A stretch of DNA of 7,585 nucleotides from contig CALHST010000119.1 of assembly GCA_938038825.1 (NCBI GenBank), forward strand, positions 1 through 7,585, written 5' to 3'. Position 1 is the first letter of the stretch. Every line of letters begins with the position of its first letter. The stretch comes from an uncultured Paracoccaceae bacterium (GTDB taxonomy: Bacteria > Pseudomonadota > Alphaproteobacteria > Rhodobacterales > Rhodobacteraceae). A program made the translations under genes and the position numbers. The notes beneath the pieces were generated by a model that saw nothing but the letters and a program-made list of their open reading frames with translations, was not told where the DNA came from and made no database searches. Positions 1 through 6,901 of the stretch are shown here, one piece after another.

Positions 1-1337
1 AACTGTGTCAGTTCTTCTGCCACAAGAAACGCCAGTTCCAATGATTGAGACGCGTTCAAACGCGGATCGCACGCTGTATGATACCGATCTGACAGATCTT
101 CGTCGGTTACGGCACGCACGCCACCCGTACATTCTGTGACATCCAGGCCCGTCATTTCGAAATGAACACCACCCGGTATGGTGCCTTCGGCCTGATGAAT
201 TCCAAAGAACTCTTTGACCTCCCGCATGACAGAATCAAAGGGTCGCGTTTTGTAACCCGACGTCGACTTGATGGTGTTGCCGTGCATTGCATCACAGGTC
301 CAAACAACGTTCGCACCTTCTTCTTTCACAGCTTTGATCAAGCGCGGCAAATGTTCTGCGACCGAACCAGCACCAAAGCGCGCGATCAGGGTCAGACGCC
401 CGGCTTCGTTGTCGGGGTTCAGTTTGGACATCAGAACTTTCAGGTCTTCTGCTGTCGTTGTTGGACCGCATTTCAAACCAATTGGGTTTTGTACGCCGCG
501 CGCAAATTCCACATGGGCGCCATCAGGTTGACGCGTACGATCGCCGATCCAAATCATGTGACCAGATCCGGCCAACCATTTGCCGGATGTAGAATCCAAA
601 CGCGTCAGCGCTTCTTCATATTCCAACAACAGACTTTCGTGGCTCGTGTAGAAATCCACAGATTGCAGTGTATGCGCCTGTTCGCCTGTCACGCCTGCGG
701 CGCGGATGAAATCCAACGTGTCGCTGATGCGGCCGGCCATTGCACGGTACTGTTCAGCTTTTTCACTTTCTGTGAAACCCAGCGTCCAACCATGGACCTG
801 ATGCACATCCGCATAGCCCCCTGTCGAAAACGCACGCAGCAAGTTCAGTGTTGCCGCAGCTTGAGTATAGGCTTGTAACATCTTTTTGGGATCCGGGATC
901 CGCGCCTGAGGCGTGAAATCCAGTTCGTTAATGATGTCCCCACGGTAGCTGGGAAGTTCTACCCCATTCACGGTTTCCGTAGGTGCCGAGCGTGGCTTGG
1001 CAAATTGCCCCGCCATGCGGCCCACTTTGATCACCGGAACCTTTGCCCCATAGGTTAACACGATTGCCATCTGCAGCATGACTTTGAACGTGTCACGGAT
1101 CGCATCTGCACTGAATTGATCAAAGCTTTCAGCACAATCGCCACCTTGCAGCAAAAACGCTTCGCCTCTGCTGGCTGCACCCAGTTGGTTTTTCAGCGTA
1201 CGTGCTTCGCCTGCAAAAACCAAAGGCGGATATTTCGAAAGTTGCGCTTCAACGCTACCCAGTGTGTCAGGGTCCGTATACTCAGGCATTTGTACCCGAG
1301 GTTTGTTACGCCAACTCGATTTGCTCCAATCGCTCAT
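1..1337 (-). CDS. aroG: Class II 3-deoxy-7-phosphoheptulonate (DAHP) synthase, 3' end cut by window edge
   Basis: This cytoplasmic enzyme condenses phosphoenolpyruvate with erythrose 4-phosphate to DAHP, committing carbon to the shikimate pathway and aromatic amino acids. I translated 445 residues from the ATG at 1337; the frame is still open at base 1, so probably only some 10-20 residues are missing. Class II hallmarks are in order: GGDCAE with metal-ligand Cys68, KVGRMAGQFAKPRS with PEP-binding Arg107, GLKCGP with Lys289, RFGAG with Arg320, CDAMHGN with metal-ligand His352, GVHFEMTG with Glu394, and CDPRLN with Asp424. The spacing of these residues closely matches what I recall for Mycobacterium tuberculosis AroG (Cys87, Arg126, Lys306, Arg337, His369, Glu411, Asp441). 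The start is supported by GGAG (plus 1345-1348, as CTCC) seven bases upstream and by the typical MSDWSKSSWR opening. It is transcribed divergently from the GlxA-type regulator. The symbol is conventional only; aroF, aroH and aroG are all used for class II enzymes. Confidence 0.97.
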   Translation of the reverse strand, partial: MSDWSKSSWRNKPRVQMPEYTDPDTLGSVEAQLSKYPPLVFAGEARTLKNQLGAASRGEAFLLQGGDCAESFDQFSADAIRDTFKVMLQMAIVLTYGAKVPVIKVGRMAGQFAKPRSAPTETVNGVELPSYRGDIINELDFTPQARIPDPKKMLQAYTQAAATLNLLRAFSTGGYADVHQVHGWTLGFTESEKAEQYRAMAGRISDTLDFIRAAGVTGEQAHTLQSVDFYTSHESLLLEYEEALTRLDSTSGKWLAGSGHMIWIGDRTRQPDGAHVEFARGVQNPIGLKCGPTTTAEDLKVLMSKLNPDNEAGRLTLIARFGAGSVAEHLPRLIKAVKEEGANVVWTCDAMHGNTIKSTSGYKTRPFDSVMREVKEFFGIHQAEGTIPGGVHFEMTGLDVTECTGGVRAVTDEDLSDRYHTACDPRLNASQSLELAFLVAEELTQ

Positions 1338-1513
1338 AGTCTTGCTCCGGACGGGGCGGCATCATTGCCGCGTTGCGGCGACCGTTATAGTCAGCCAATG
1401 TTAGGGTTACCATAGGCAAATGCACCTCTTGACGCTGACAACGCCGCATGAATTAAGTTTCTAAACGCATTTTGCGCGTCGACAGTTTACACCTGATTCT
1501 TAAGAGCTTTGCT
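1338..1513. promoter_or_regulatory. Divergent intergenic region between the DAHP synthase and GlxA-type regulator genes
   Basis: Promoters for both flanking genes should lie in these 176 bases, but none is strong. On the minus strand, TATAAC (plus 1384-1389) is a good -10, with a poor -35 (TGGTAA, plus 1407-1412) 17 bases upstream. This would start the DAHP synthase mRNA about 40 bases before its ATG. On the plus strand, TTGACG (1429-1434) is a good -35, but the hexamer 17 bases on (ATTAAG, 1452-1457) is a weak -10. A GC hairpin, GCCGC-GTT-GCGGC, sits at 1367-1379, close to the predicted minus-strand start site. No riboswitch or trp/phe-type leader peptide is evident. Confidence 0.35.
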
Positions 1514-2518
1514 ATGAGCCTCCTGCGCGCTACCAGCACGACCCCTTCTCCAGACGGCAAACCAAGACGGTTTGTGTTTGTTTTGCTTGAGAATTTTACA
1601 CTTCTCAGCTTTGCATCCGCGCTTGAATGTTTGCGCATTGCGAACCGCGTCACTGGCAAGCCCAGCTACGACTGGACGATGATTGGCGAAGGCGGCGCAA
1701 CGATGTCGTGTTCTGCTGGGACACAATTCCAACTGGATGGTGATCTTGGGGATCTGACACGTGACGATGTTCTTGTGATGTGCGGTGGCATGGACATCCA
1801 GGACGCGACGACCAAAAAGTTGTTGGGGTGGCTGCGGCGCGAGGCCCGCAAAGGTTTGCCTGTCGTTGGCTTGTGCACAGCTGCGCATACATTGGCCAAA
1901 GCGGGTTTGCTGGACGGTAAAAAAGCGACAATCCATTGGGAAAACCAAGACAGTTTTTCAGAAGAATTCGACGAAGTTGAATTAACGAAATCCGTTTTTG
2001 TTGTGGACGGAAACCGAATGACAACGGCCGGCGGGACGTCTTCCATTGATTTGATGCTGAAGATCATCGCGGATGATCATGGTGAAGAAATTGCCAACGC
2101 AGTGGCAGATCAGCAGATTTATTCGTCCATCAGGACAGATCAGGATACACAACGATTGTCTGTGCCCACGCGCATTGGTGTGCGTCATCCGAAACTCAGC
2201 CAGGTCATCCAAATCATGGAAACCAACATCGAAGAGCCGATCAGTCCGTCGATCTTGGCCAAAGATGTGGGCATGTCGACCCGGCAGCTTGAACGGTTGT
2301 TCCGGCGCTATCTGAACCGCTCGCCCAAGCGTTACTACATGGAGTTGCGTCTTCAAAAGGCGCGCAACTTGCTAATGCAAACAGATATGAGCGTAATCAA
2401 CGTGGCGCTGGCCTGTGGATTTGCATCGCCCTCGCATTTCTCAAAATGCTACCGGGCGCATTACAACACGACGCCTTATCGCGAACGCGGATCACAGTCC
2501 GCGCGGTTGTCCATTTAA
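1514..2518 (+). CDS. GlxA family transcriptional regulator (DJ-1/PfpI-like domain plus AraC-type HTH)
   Basis: This is a 334-residue DNA-binding regulator with the two-domain plan of the GlxA/GbdR/CdhR/ArgR branch of the AraC family. Residues about 19-205 form a DJ-1/PfpI (class I glutamine amidotransferase-like) domain. It carries the nucleophile-elbow sequence GLCTAAHTLA with Cys121, followed by ATIHWENQDSF (138-148) and TTAGGTSSIDL (170-180), all typical of the group. In this family the domain usually senses a ligand rather than acting as an enzyme. Residues about 225-325 are the AraC DNA-binding domain, with helix-turn-helix one near 244-267 (SILAKDVGMSTRQLERLF) and two near 294-317 (VALACGFASPSHFSKCYRAHY). 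I chose ATG 1514 because AAGAG (1502-1506) lies seven bases upstream; a TTG at 1472 would add 14 residues without family-like sequence. Relatives control glycine betaine, carnitine or arginine catabolism in Pseudomonas, but the ligand here cannot be read from sequence. No target operon lies alongside, and no clear terminator follows. Confidence 0.93.
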   Translation: MSLLRATSTTPSPDGKPRRFVFVLLENFTLLSFASALECLRIANRVTGKPSYDWTMIGEGGATMSCSAGTQFQLDGDLGDLTRDDVLVMCGGMDIQDATTKKLLGWLRREARKGLPVVGLCTAAHTLAKAGLLDGKKATIHWENQDSFSEEFDEVELTKSVFVVDGNRMTTAGGTSSIDLMLKIIADDHGEEIANAVADQQIYSSIRTDQDTQRLSVPTRIGVRHPKLSQVIQIMETNIEEPISPSILAKDVGMSTRQLERLFRRYLNRSPKRYYMELRLQKARNLLMQTDMSVINVALACGFASPSHFSKCYRAHYNTTPYRERGSQSARLSI

Positions 2519-2738
2519 AGGCGGCTATTTTCTGTAATCTGGGTGCCGACTTGTTTTGTCAAAGGGCAGCGCGCGCCACAAATCCGTCGTTTGACCTGAT
2601 CATTTTAGCGGAAACGAATCGCAATAGTCCACGCATTGAAATCAATCGAGGATACCTTTGGATCTGAGGATGCTCGGGTTCAGGACCTATCGTTGGTTGA
2701 ATTGTCGTCGCAATTGGTCAACACGCCCTCAATTAGCT
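2519..2738. other. Intergenic region with no recognised gene
   Basis: Between the regulator stop and the promoter of the next gene I see no coding region with a ribosome site and no strong terminator. An imperfect hairpin can form at 2697-2721 (TTGAATTG, loop TCGTCG, then CAAT and TCAA separated by a TGG bulge), but it has no T-run after it. The reading frame at 2446-2667 is a shadow of the regulator's 3' end running into non-coding DNA. Confidence 0.5.
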
Positions 2739-2779
2739 TTGACTCTGATGATGCGCTTAACCTTTAATCGCATGATTAA
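2739..2779 (+). promoter_or_regulatory. Sigma-70-type promoter with palindromic operator overlapping the -10
   Basis: TTGACT (2739-2744, five of six to consensus) and TTTAAT (2763-2768, five of six) are separated by 18 bases. They predict transcription starting near 2775, about 30 bases before the ATG at 2806. A perfect inverted repeat, TTAATC-GCAT-GATTAA (2764-2779), covers most of the -10 and the predicted start. That is the usual position for a repressor operator, and a bound dimer there would block polymerase. It controls only the following secreted-protein gene. The hexamers and palindrome are seen directly; promoter activity and repression are inferred. Confidence 0.55.
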
Positions 2780-2805
2780 CGACGGTCTATTTTGAGGAAC
2801 TGCTT

Positions 2806-3540
2806 ATGAAATATCTACTATCAACAGCGCTTTTTGCAGCTTGGACGATGCAGGCCAGTGCGGGCACAGTCTTGATCAATGAATTTCGACCTAATCCAAC
2901 AGGTACTGACCCTGATCAGCAGACTCTCGAGTTGATCGGCACGGCTGGCGACATGTTCGACGGTTTCTTTGTGTCAATCGACACCGACGCAAATCGCGAT
3001 GGCGAAGTGAATTCTATTGAACGCCTTTCGGGTGTTTTTGATCCAAACGGCTTACTAACATTGATCGTTGAAGACATTGAAAACCCGTCCAATGTGTTGG
3101 CTTTGGTTGGTTTGGATACAACTTTGGCCGTGGGCGAAGACACCAATGTAGATGGCGACGCAAGCACGTTTGACGATGTGGCAAGTTTCGGAACGGTTTT
3201 TGATGCGATTTCGATTTCTGACCAAACAGCAGACGTTAATACATTGGCATCGCAATTGGGTGGGACTGACTTCGCATTCACAGGCGATGAGCCGCAGCTG
3301 ATCTTCCGCGATTCTCAAACGCTCGAGTTGTTCGCAATTAATGAACCGGCGGGAAGTGAAGCCCGTGGCGCCGACGGCAGCCGTGTTGAATTTTCCATTT
3401 TTGATACGGACCCACGCGTGGCCACATTTGGGGCGATAAATCCAACAGCCATAAGCGCAGTGCCGCTGCCGGCAGGTGGTTTGTTGTTGCTAAGCGCAGT
3501 GGGTGCTGGTTTTGCAGTAAATCGCCGTCGCCGCCATTAA
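2806..3540 (+). CDS. Secreted VPLPA-CTERM protein with lamin-tail-like N-terminus and two EF-hand-like loops
   Basis: This is a 244-residue exported protein of unknown function. Residues 1-19 are a signal peptide (basic start, hydrophobic core, cleavage near ASA-GT). The mature start, VLINEFRPNPTGTDPDQQTLELIG, resembles a lamin-tail-type beta domain, a tentative comparison. Two stretches fit the twelve-residue EF-hand calcium loop: D61-N63-D65-G66-E72 (DANRDGEVNSIE) and D112-N114-D116-G117-D123 (DTNVDGDASTFD). The protein is acidic. The C-terminus carries VPLPAG (219-224), a hydrophobic segment (225-238) and NRRRRH, the layout of the VPLPA-CTERM sorting signal, a PEP-CTERM variant handled by an exosortase (XrtD type). 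It is therefore expected to be processed at the inner membrane and delivered to the surface or matrix. No exosortase gene is in the window. The start is supported by GAGGA (2794-2798) seven bases upstream. It is a lone gene with its own promoter and a terminator after it. Confidence 0.88.
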   Translation: MKYLLSTALFAAWTMQASAGTVLINEFRPNPTGTDPDQQTLELIGTAGDMFDGFFVSIDTDANRDGEVNSIERLSGVFDPNGLLTLIVEDIENPSNVLALVGLDTTLAVGEDTNVDGDASTFDDVASFGTVFDAISISDQTADVNTLASQLGGTDFAFTGDEPQLIFRDSQTLELFAINEPAGSEARGADGSRVEFSIFDTDPRVATFGAINPTAISAVPLPAGGLLLLSAVGAGFAVNRRRRH

Positions 3541-3562
3541 TGTCAGACACACAAAACGAAGA

Positions 3563-3588
3563 AAGCGCCGTTTGAGCGGCGCTTTTTT
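3563..3588 (+). terminator. Rho-independent terminator between convergent genes
   Basis: A perfect 8-bp stem, AAGCGCCG (3563-3570) and CGGCGCTT (3577-3584), with loop TTTGAG, is followed by an unbroken T-run (3583-3588). It lies 22 bases after the stop of the VPLPA-CTERM gene. The same stem read on the minus strand lies at the very end of the sugar dehydrogenase gene and is followed by a weaker T-rich stretch. It may therefore stop transcription from both sides. Confidence 0.9.
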
Positions 3589-4660
3589 ATGGGATCATGC
3601 GGTAAACAGCACCGTTGCCTACTGAAATAAACCAAATTGACCCATCTGGCGCTTCGATAATGTCCCGCACACGTTCTGTTTCGTCTGTCTTGATTTGTCC
3701 CGTTTCACGCACAAAATTGCTGTCGAGCCGCGCGATATAGTCAAATTTCAATGAACCGACAAAGATGTCGCCAGTCCATTCCGGTTTCAGCTTTCCCGAG
3801 TAAACAAGCAAGCCTGATGGCGCTATTGAGGGATCCCAAAAATGTTCAGGTTGTTCCAGACCCGCCTTTTTTGTTCCTTCGCCAATCTGGCCGCCGCGAT
3901 AATGTTGTCCGTACGAGATAACAGGCCAGCCGAAGTTCGCGCCTTTTTTGATGAAATTGATTTCATCCCCCCCTTTTGCGCCATGCTCGGCAGTCCAGAG
4001 GTTCCCGTTTAGGTCAAGCCCTGCGCCCTGAGGGTTTCGGTGCCCAAAAGACCAAATTTCAGGTTGAACACCGGATTGCCCAACAAACGGATTGTTTGCA
4101 GGCACTTTACCATCGCGGGTCACACGTATGATGGACCCGTTGTGGTTTGCCCGATCTTGGGCCGAAGGACGGTCGCCACGATCGCCAATTGTGACAAACA
4201 GTGTTCCATCTTTAGCTTCCACAACTCGGGACCCAAAGTGCCGTCCTGTGGACCCGCCAATTTCGCTTTCAAAAAGATCACGTACATTGCTCAGCCGTTT
4301 TCCATCCTTGCTCAACGTTCCAGTGGCCAGCGCTGTTCCACTGCCACCGCGTTGCGGTTTGGAGTACGTCAAAAATACATCGCGCGTTTGCGCGAAGTCG
4401 CGGGGCAGCGTGACGTCGAGTAAACCTCCCTGCCCGCGCGCAGCGACGCGCGGCACGCCTCTGACCTTTGTGCGCTCACCGTCTTTGAAGTACAGCAGTT
4501 CGCCGTCCCGTTCTGTGACCAACACACCACCGTCTGACGTAATGGCCACGCCCCAAGGCTGATCCAGCCCTGTAATCATTGGTGTAATCGACGTTTGCGC
4601 CTTTGCCGAGGTTACCGTGAGCAACGCATAGACACTGGCGGTCAAAATCCATTGTTTCAT
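3587..4660 (-). CDS. Periplasmic PQQ-dependent sugar (aldose) dehydrogenase, YliI/Asd-like
   Basis: This 357-residue protein belongs to the glucose/sorbosone dehydrogenase family, soluble beta-propellers that use pyrroloquinoline quinone to oxidise aldose sugars in the periplasm and pass electrons to the respiratory chain. A signal peptide covers residues 1-21 (AKA-QT). Family motifs in order are GLDQPWGVAI (31-40), GRHFGSR with His141 (equivalent to the general-base His144 of Acinetobacter soluble glucose dehydrogenase), NHNGSIIRV (172-180), EIWSFGHRNPQG with Arg208 (a likely PQQ contact), EHGAKGGDEIN (225-235), NFGWPVISYG (242-251), and a final propeller repeat ending SIWFISVGNGAVYRMIP. The length is close to E. 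coli YliI (about 370). The start at 4660 has GGGAG nine bases upstream (plus 4670-4674). Its TAA stop lies inside the T-run of the convergent terminator. The actual sugar is unknown, and no PQQ synthesis gene or cytochrome partner is nearby. It is divergent from the ABC transporter cassette. Confidence 0.93.
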   Translation of the reverse strand: MKQWILTASVYALLTVTSAKAQTSITPMITGLDQPWGVAITSDGGVLVTERDGELLYFKDGERTKVRGVPRVAARGQGGLLDVTLPRDFAQTRDVFLTYSKPQRGGSGTALATGTLSKDGKRLSNVRDLFESEIGGSTGRHFGSRVVEAKDGTLFVTIGDRGDRPSAQDRANHNGSIIRVTRDGKVPANNPFVGQSGVQPEIWSFGHRNPQGAGLDLNGNLWTAEHGAKGGDEINFIKKGANFGWPVISYGQHYRGGQIGEGTKKAGLEQPEHFWDPSIAPSGLLVYSGKLKPEWTGDIFVGSLKFDYIARLDSNFVRETGQIKTDETERVRDIIEAPDGSIWFISVGNGAVYRMIP

Positions 4661-4821
4661 GGCTGCAGTCTCCCAAAAACGTTGTTGGTAAATCTATGCG
4701 AGAAAAACCAGATTTCCAGCAGGTTCACATGCACAATCCCGTGCGAAAGGTGCTTTTCTTTTTAATTTCCCATGAATAACGTGTGAGTCAGGACGAAAAG
4801 ATCCAACTAGGGAGAAATAAC
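4661..4821. promoter_or_regulatory. Divergent intergenic region upstream of the ABC transporter cassette
   Basis: These 161 bases must carry the promoters for the sugar dehydrogenase (minus) and the ABC cassette (plus). I cannot assign either with confidence. Near the plus-strand gene there is an AT-rich stretch with TTTAAT (4761-4766) and GAATAA (4774-4779), but no matching -35. A short inverted repeat, GCAC-AATCCC-GTGC (4731-4744), is a possible but weak operator. A strong ribosome site, AGGGAG (4809-4814), precedes the binding-protein ATG by seven bases. This decides for ATG 4822 over an in-frame GTG at 4783. Confidence 0.35.
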
Positions 4822-6021
4822 ATGAAAAAACTGCTTATGGCATCTGCCGCAACAGCGCTTATGGCCGGGTCTGCATTTGCAGGTGGACACGCCAAAGAAG
4901 TCAAAATCGGTATCATTCTGGGCTTCACCGGCCCCATTGAATCGCTGACACCATCCATGGCCGACGGCGCGGAACTGGCAATGAAAGAAGTCACGGATTC
5001 CGGTCTGCTTCTGGACTCTGCAACTGTAACCTCGGTTCGTGCGGACTCTACATGTATCGACTCTGCAGCTGCATCCGCAGCCGCTGAACGCCTTGTGACA
5101 TCCGACAAAGTCGACGGCATCATGGGCGCTGACTGCTCTGGTGTGACTGGCGCGATATTGGAAAACGTGGCTGTTCCAAATGGTGTTGTGATGATCTCGC
5201 CTTCAGCGACATCGCCCGGTCTGAGCCACGCAAACAACGAAGACAATGGTTTGTTCTTCCGCACAGCGCCATCTGACGCACGTCAAGGTGTGGTCATGAC
5301 AGAAGTTCTGATCGAAGAAGGCATCAAAGAAGTTGCCGTTACGTATACAAACAATGACTACGGCAAAGGTTTGGCCGATGCGTTCCAAGCCGCATACGAA
5401 GCTGCCGGTGGCAAGGTCACGATCAATACGTCCCATGAAGACGGTAAAGCAGACTATTCAGCGGAAGTTGGCGCATTGGCATCGGCAGGTGGTGATCGTT
5501 TGGTCGTTGCGGGATATGTTGATCAAGGCGGTTCCGGCATCGTGCGCGCTGCAATCGACTCTGGCGCGTTTGATACATTCCACTTCCCGGATGGTATGAT
5601 CGGCGCGAAACTGGAAGAAAACTTTGGTTCCGAAATTGATGGTTCCACAGGCCAGCATCCCGGCACAGACAGTGAAGGCGCTGCGAAATTTGCAGAAATG
5701 GTTGGCGATGCGTTTGACGCGACATCTCCATTCACGCCAGAAAGCTATGACGCAGCAGCGCTGATCATGTTGGCGATGCAAGCGGCGGACAGCAAAGATT
5801 CCAATGATTACAAAGCGAAAATCATGGACGTTGCGAACGCACCGGGTGAGCAGATCTTCCCTGGCGAATTGGCCAAAGCGTTGCAGATCATCAAAGACGG
5901 TGGCGACATCGACTATGTTGGTGCCACTGCGGTTGAGCTGATCGGTGCGGGTGAATCCGCAGGCAACTATCGTCAGATCGTTGTTGATGGCGGCAAAATA
6001 ACCACTGCGAAATATCGTTAA
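4822..6021 (+). CDS. Branched-chain amino-acid-type ABC transporter substrate-binding protein (LivK-like)
   Basis: This 399-residue periplasmic receptor captures a small solute, probably a branched-chain or other amino acid, amide or related compound, for import by the LivG/LivF ATPases encoded next to it. Residues 1-20 are a clear signal peptide (MKKLLMASAATALMAGSAFA). The mature protein has the type I periplasmic-binding fold of the Leu/Ile/Val family: KIGIILGFTGPIESL (28-42), DGAELAMKEV (48-57), the ligand-contact region MISPSATSP (124-132), FFRTAPSDARQG (145-156), VAVTYTNNDYGKGLADAF (171-188) and SYDAAALIMLAMQ (308-320). Cys78 and Cys105 could form a disulfide like that in E. coli LivJ/LivK. 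ATG 4822 is preferred because AGGGAG lies seven bases upstream and the product then begins exactly with the signal peptide. A hairpin follows the stop, suggesting higher expression than the downstream ATPases. Substrate cannot be read from sequence, so no symbol is given. Confidence 0.95.
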   Translation: MKKLLMASAATALMAGSAFAGGHAKEVKIGIILGFTGPIESLTPSMADGAELAMKEVTDSGLLLDSATVTSVRADSTCIDSAAASAAAERLVTSDKVDGIMGADCSGVTGAILENVAVPNGVVMISPSATSPGLSHANNEDNGLFFRTAPSDARQGVVMTEVLIEEGIKEVAVTYTNNDYGKGLADAFQAAYEAAGGKVTINTSHEDGKADYSAEVGALASAGGDRLVVAGYVDQGGSGIVRAAIDSGAFDTFHFPDGMIGAKLEENFGSEIDGSTGQHPGTDSEGAAKFAEMVGDAFDATSPFTPESYDAAALIMLAMQAADSKDSNDYKAKIMDVANAPGEQIFPGELAKALQIIKDGGDIDYVGATAVELIGAGESAGNYRQIVVDGGKITTAKYR

Positions 6022-6039
6022 TACCTCGCGATACTTCAG

Positions 6040-6069
6040 ACAGCCCGGGGAGTTTTTCTCGGGCTGTTT
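6040..6069 (+). terminator. Intercistronic hairpin, probable partial terminator or 3'-end stabiliser
   Basis: The stem ACAGCCCG (6040-6047) and CGGGCTGT (6060-6067) is perfect over 8 bp. It can extend inward by wobble pairs, and only a short TTT follows. It lies 18 bases after the binding-protein stop and 41 bases before the livG ATG. The weak T-run suggests leaky termination or protection of the upstream mRNA end, a common way for binding-protein genes to be expressed above their ATPases. Confidence 0.7.
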
Positions 6070-6110
6070 CAATGTTGTAAAGGCCGTAAGTCAAGCGGCG
6101 GGTGGGACAC

Positions 6111-6893
6111 ATGATCGTCGTTGACGATATTCACAAACATTTTGGCGGTTTTCGCGCCGTCGATGGCGCGTCCATGCGGATCGAAACGGGATCAATCACG
6201 GGTTTGATTGGCCCCAACGGTGCTGGAAAAACGACATTGTTCAACGTGATCGCCGGTGTTTTGCCACCAACTTCGGGCTCAGTCACAATGGATGGCGAAG
6301 ACATCACGGGATTGCCGCCCCACACATTGTTCCACAAGGGCCTGCTGCGAACATTTCAAATCGCCCACGAATTTGCATCGATGAGTTGTCGCGAAAACTT
6401 GATGATGGTGCCGGGTGGGCAATCGGGTGAAACGCTTTGGAACACATGGTTTGGTCGTAAGCGTATTGCGGATGAAGAACGCGCGCTGCGGGCCAAGGCG
6501 GACGAGGTTCTCGAATTTCTGACCATTGAACACTTGGCCGATCATAAAGCGGGACAAGTGTCTGGTGGACAAAAGAAATTGCTAGAGCTTGGACGGACCA
6601 TGATGGTTGACGCCAAGATCGTGTTTCTCGACGAAGTCGGCGCGGGTGTGAACCGCACGCTGCTCAACACTATCGGCGATGCGATTATGCAGTTGAACAA
6701 AGAGCGCGGTTATACGTTTGTGGTGATCGAGCATGACATGGACTTTATTGGCAAAATCTGCGGACCTGTCATTTGTATGGCGGAAGGCAAAGTTCTGGCC
6801 GAAGGCAGTTTGGCGGAGATCAAAGCGAATGAGCACGTGATCGAAGCGTATTTAGGCACAGGCCTGAAGAACAAAGAACAGGTGGGCGTGTGA
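6111..6893 (+). CDS. livG: LivG-like ABC transporter ATP-binding protein
   Basis: This 260-residue cytoplasmic ATPase is one of two that would power a Liv/HAAT-type importer served by the upstream binding protein. Walker A is GPNGAGKT (34-41), the Q-loop is Gln83 in RTFQIAHEF, the signature is VSGGQ (150-154), Walker B is IVFLDE (170-175) with catalytic Glu175, and the H-loop is His208 in VVIEHDMDFI. The C-terminal GKVLAEGSLAEIKANEHVIEAYLG is the classic LivG ending. The usual LDEPxAGLNP after Walker B reads LDEVGAGVNR here, with Val replacing the common Pro; all catalytic residues remain. ATG 6111 is preferred, with GGTGGG (6101-6106) as a weak ribosome site; GTG 6102 would add three residues. 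It follows the binding-protein gene across a hairpin and precedes livF by 96 bases of folded repeat. Confidence 0.94.
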   Translation: MIVVDDIHKHFGGFRAVDGASMRIETGSITGLIGPNGAGKTTLFNVIAGVLPPTSGSVTMDGEDITGLPPHTLFHKGLLRTFQIAHEFASMSCRENLMMVPGGQSGETLWNTWFGRKRIADEERALRAKADEVLEFLTIEHLADHKAGQVSGGQKKLLELGRTMMVDAKIVFLDEVGAGVNRTLLNTIGDAIMQLNKERGYTFVVIEHDMDFIGKICGPVICMAEGKVLAEGSLAEIKANEHVIEAYLGTGLKNKEQVGV

Positions 6894-6901
6894 TGTGGGT
6901 T

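Noticed and set aside
162..878. Plus-strand 238-residue frame
   Set aside because: It is antisense to the DAHP synthase, whose minus-strand frame carries all the class II catalytic motifs. The plus-strand product has no recognisable domain.
1306..1413. Minus-strand 35-codon frame overlapping the DAHP synthase start, considered as a leader peptide
   Set aside because: It has no ribosome site, only one aromatic residue (a Tyr), no Trp or Phe run and no attenuator hairpin following it. It overlaps the first 32 bases of the real gene in another frame.
1472..1513. TTG at 1472 as start of the GlxA-type regulator
   Set aside because: ATG 1514 has a ribosome site at the right distance. The 14 extra residues add nothing family-like and would cover the region expected to hold the promoter.
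2697..2721. Imperfect hairpin as terminator of the regulator gene
   Set aside because: The stem is short and bulged, there is no T-run, and it lies about 180 bases after the stop codon.
4731..4744. GCAC-N6-GTGC as an operator for the divergent genes
   Set aside because: Four-base arms are expected by chance, and no promoter could be placed beside it.
4783..4821. GTG at 4783 as start of the substrate-binding protein
   Set aside because: It would bury the signal peptide behind 13 polar residues. ATG 4822 has AGGGAG seven bases upstream.
5458..6072. Minus-strand 204-residue frame
   Set aside because: It is antisense to the substrate-binding protein gene, which is unambiguous by signal peptide and family motifs. 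The minus product shows no domain.
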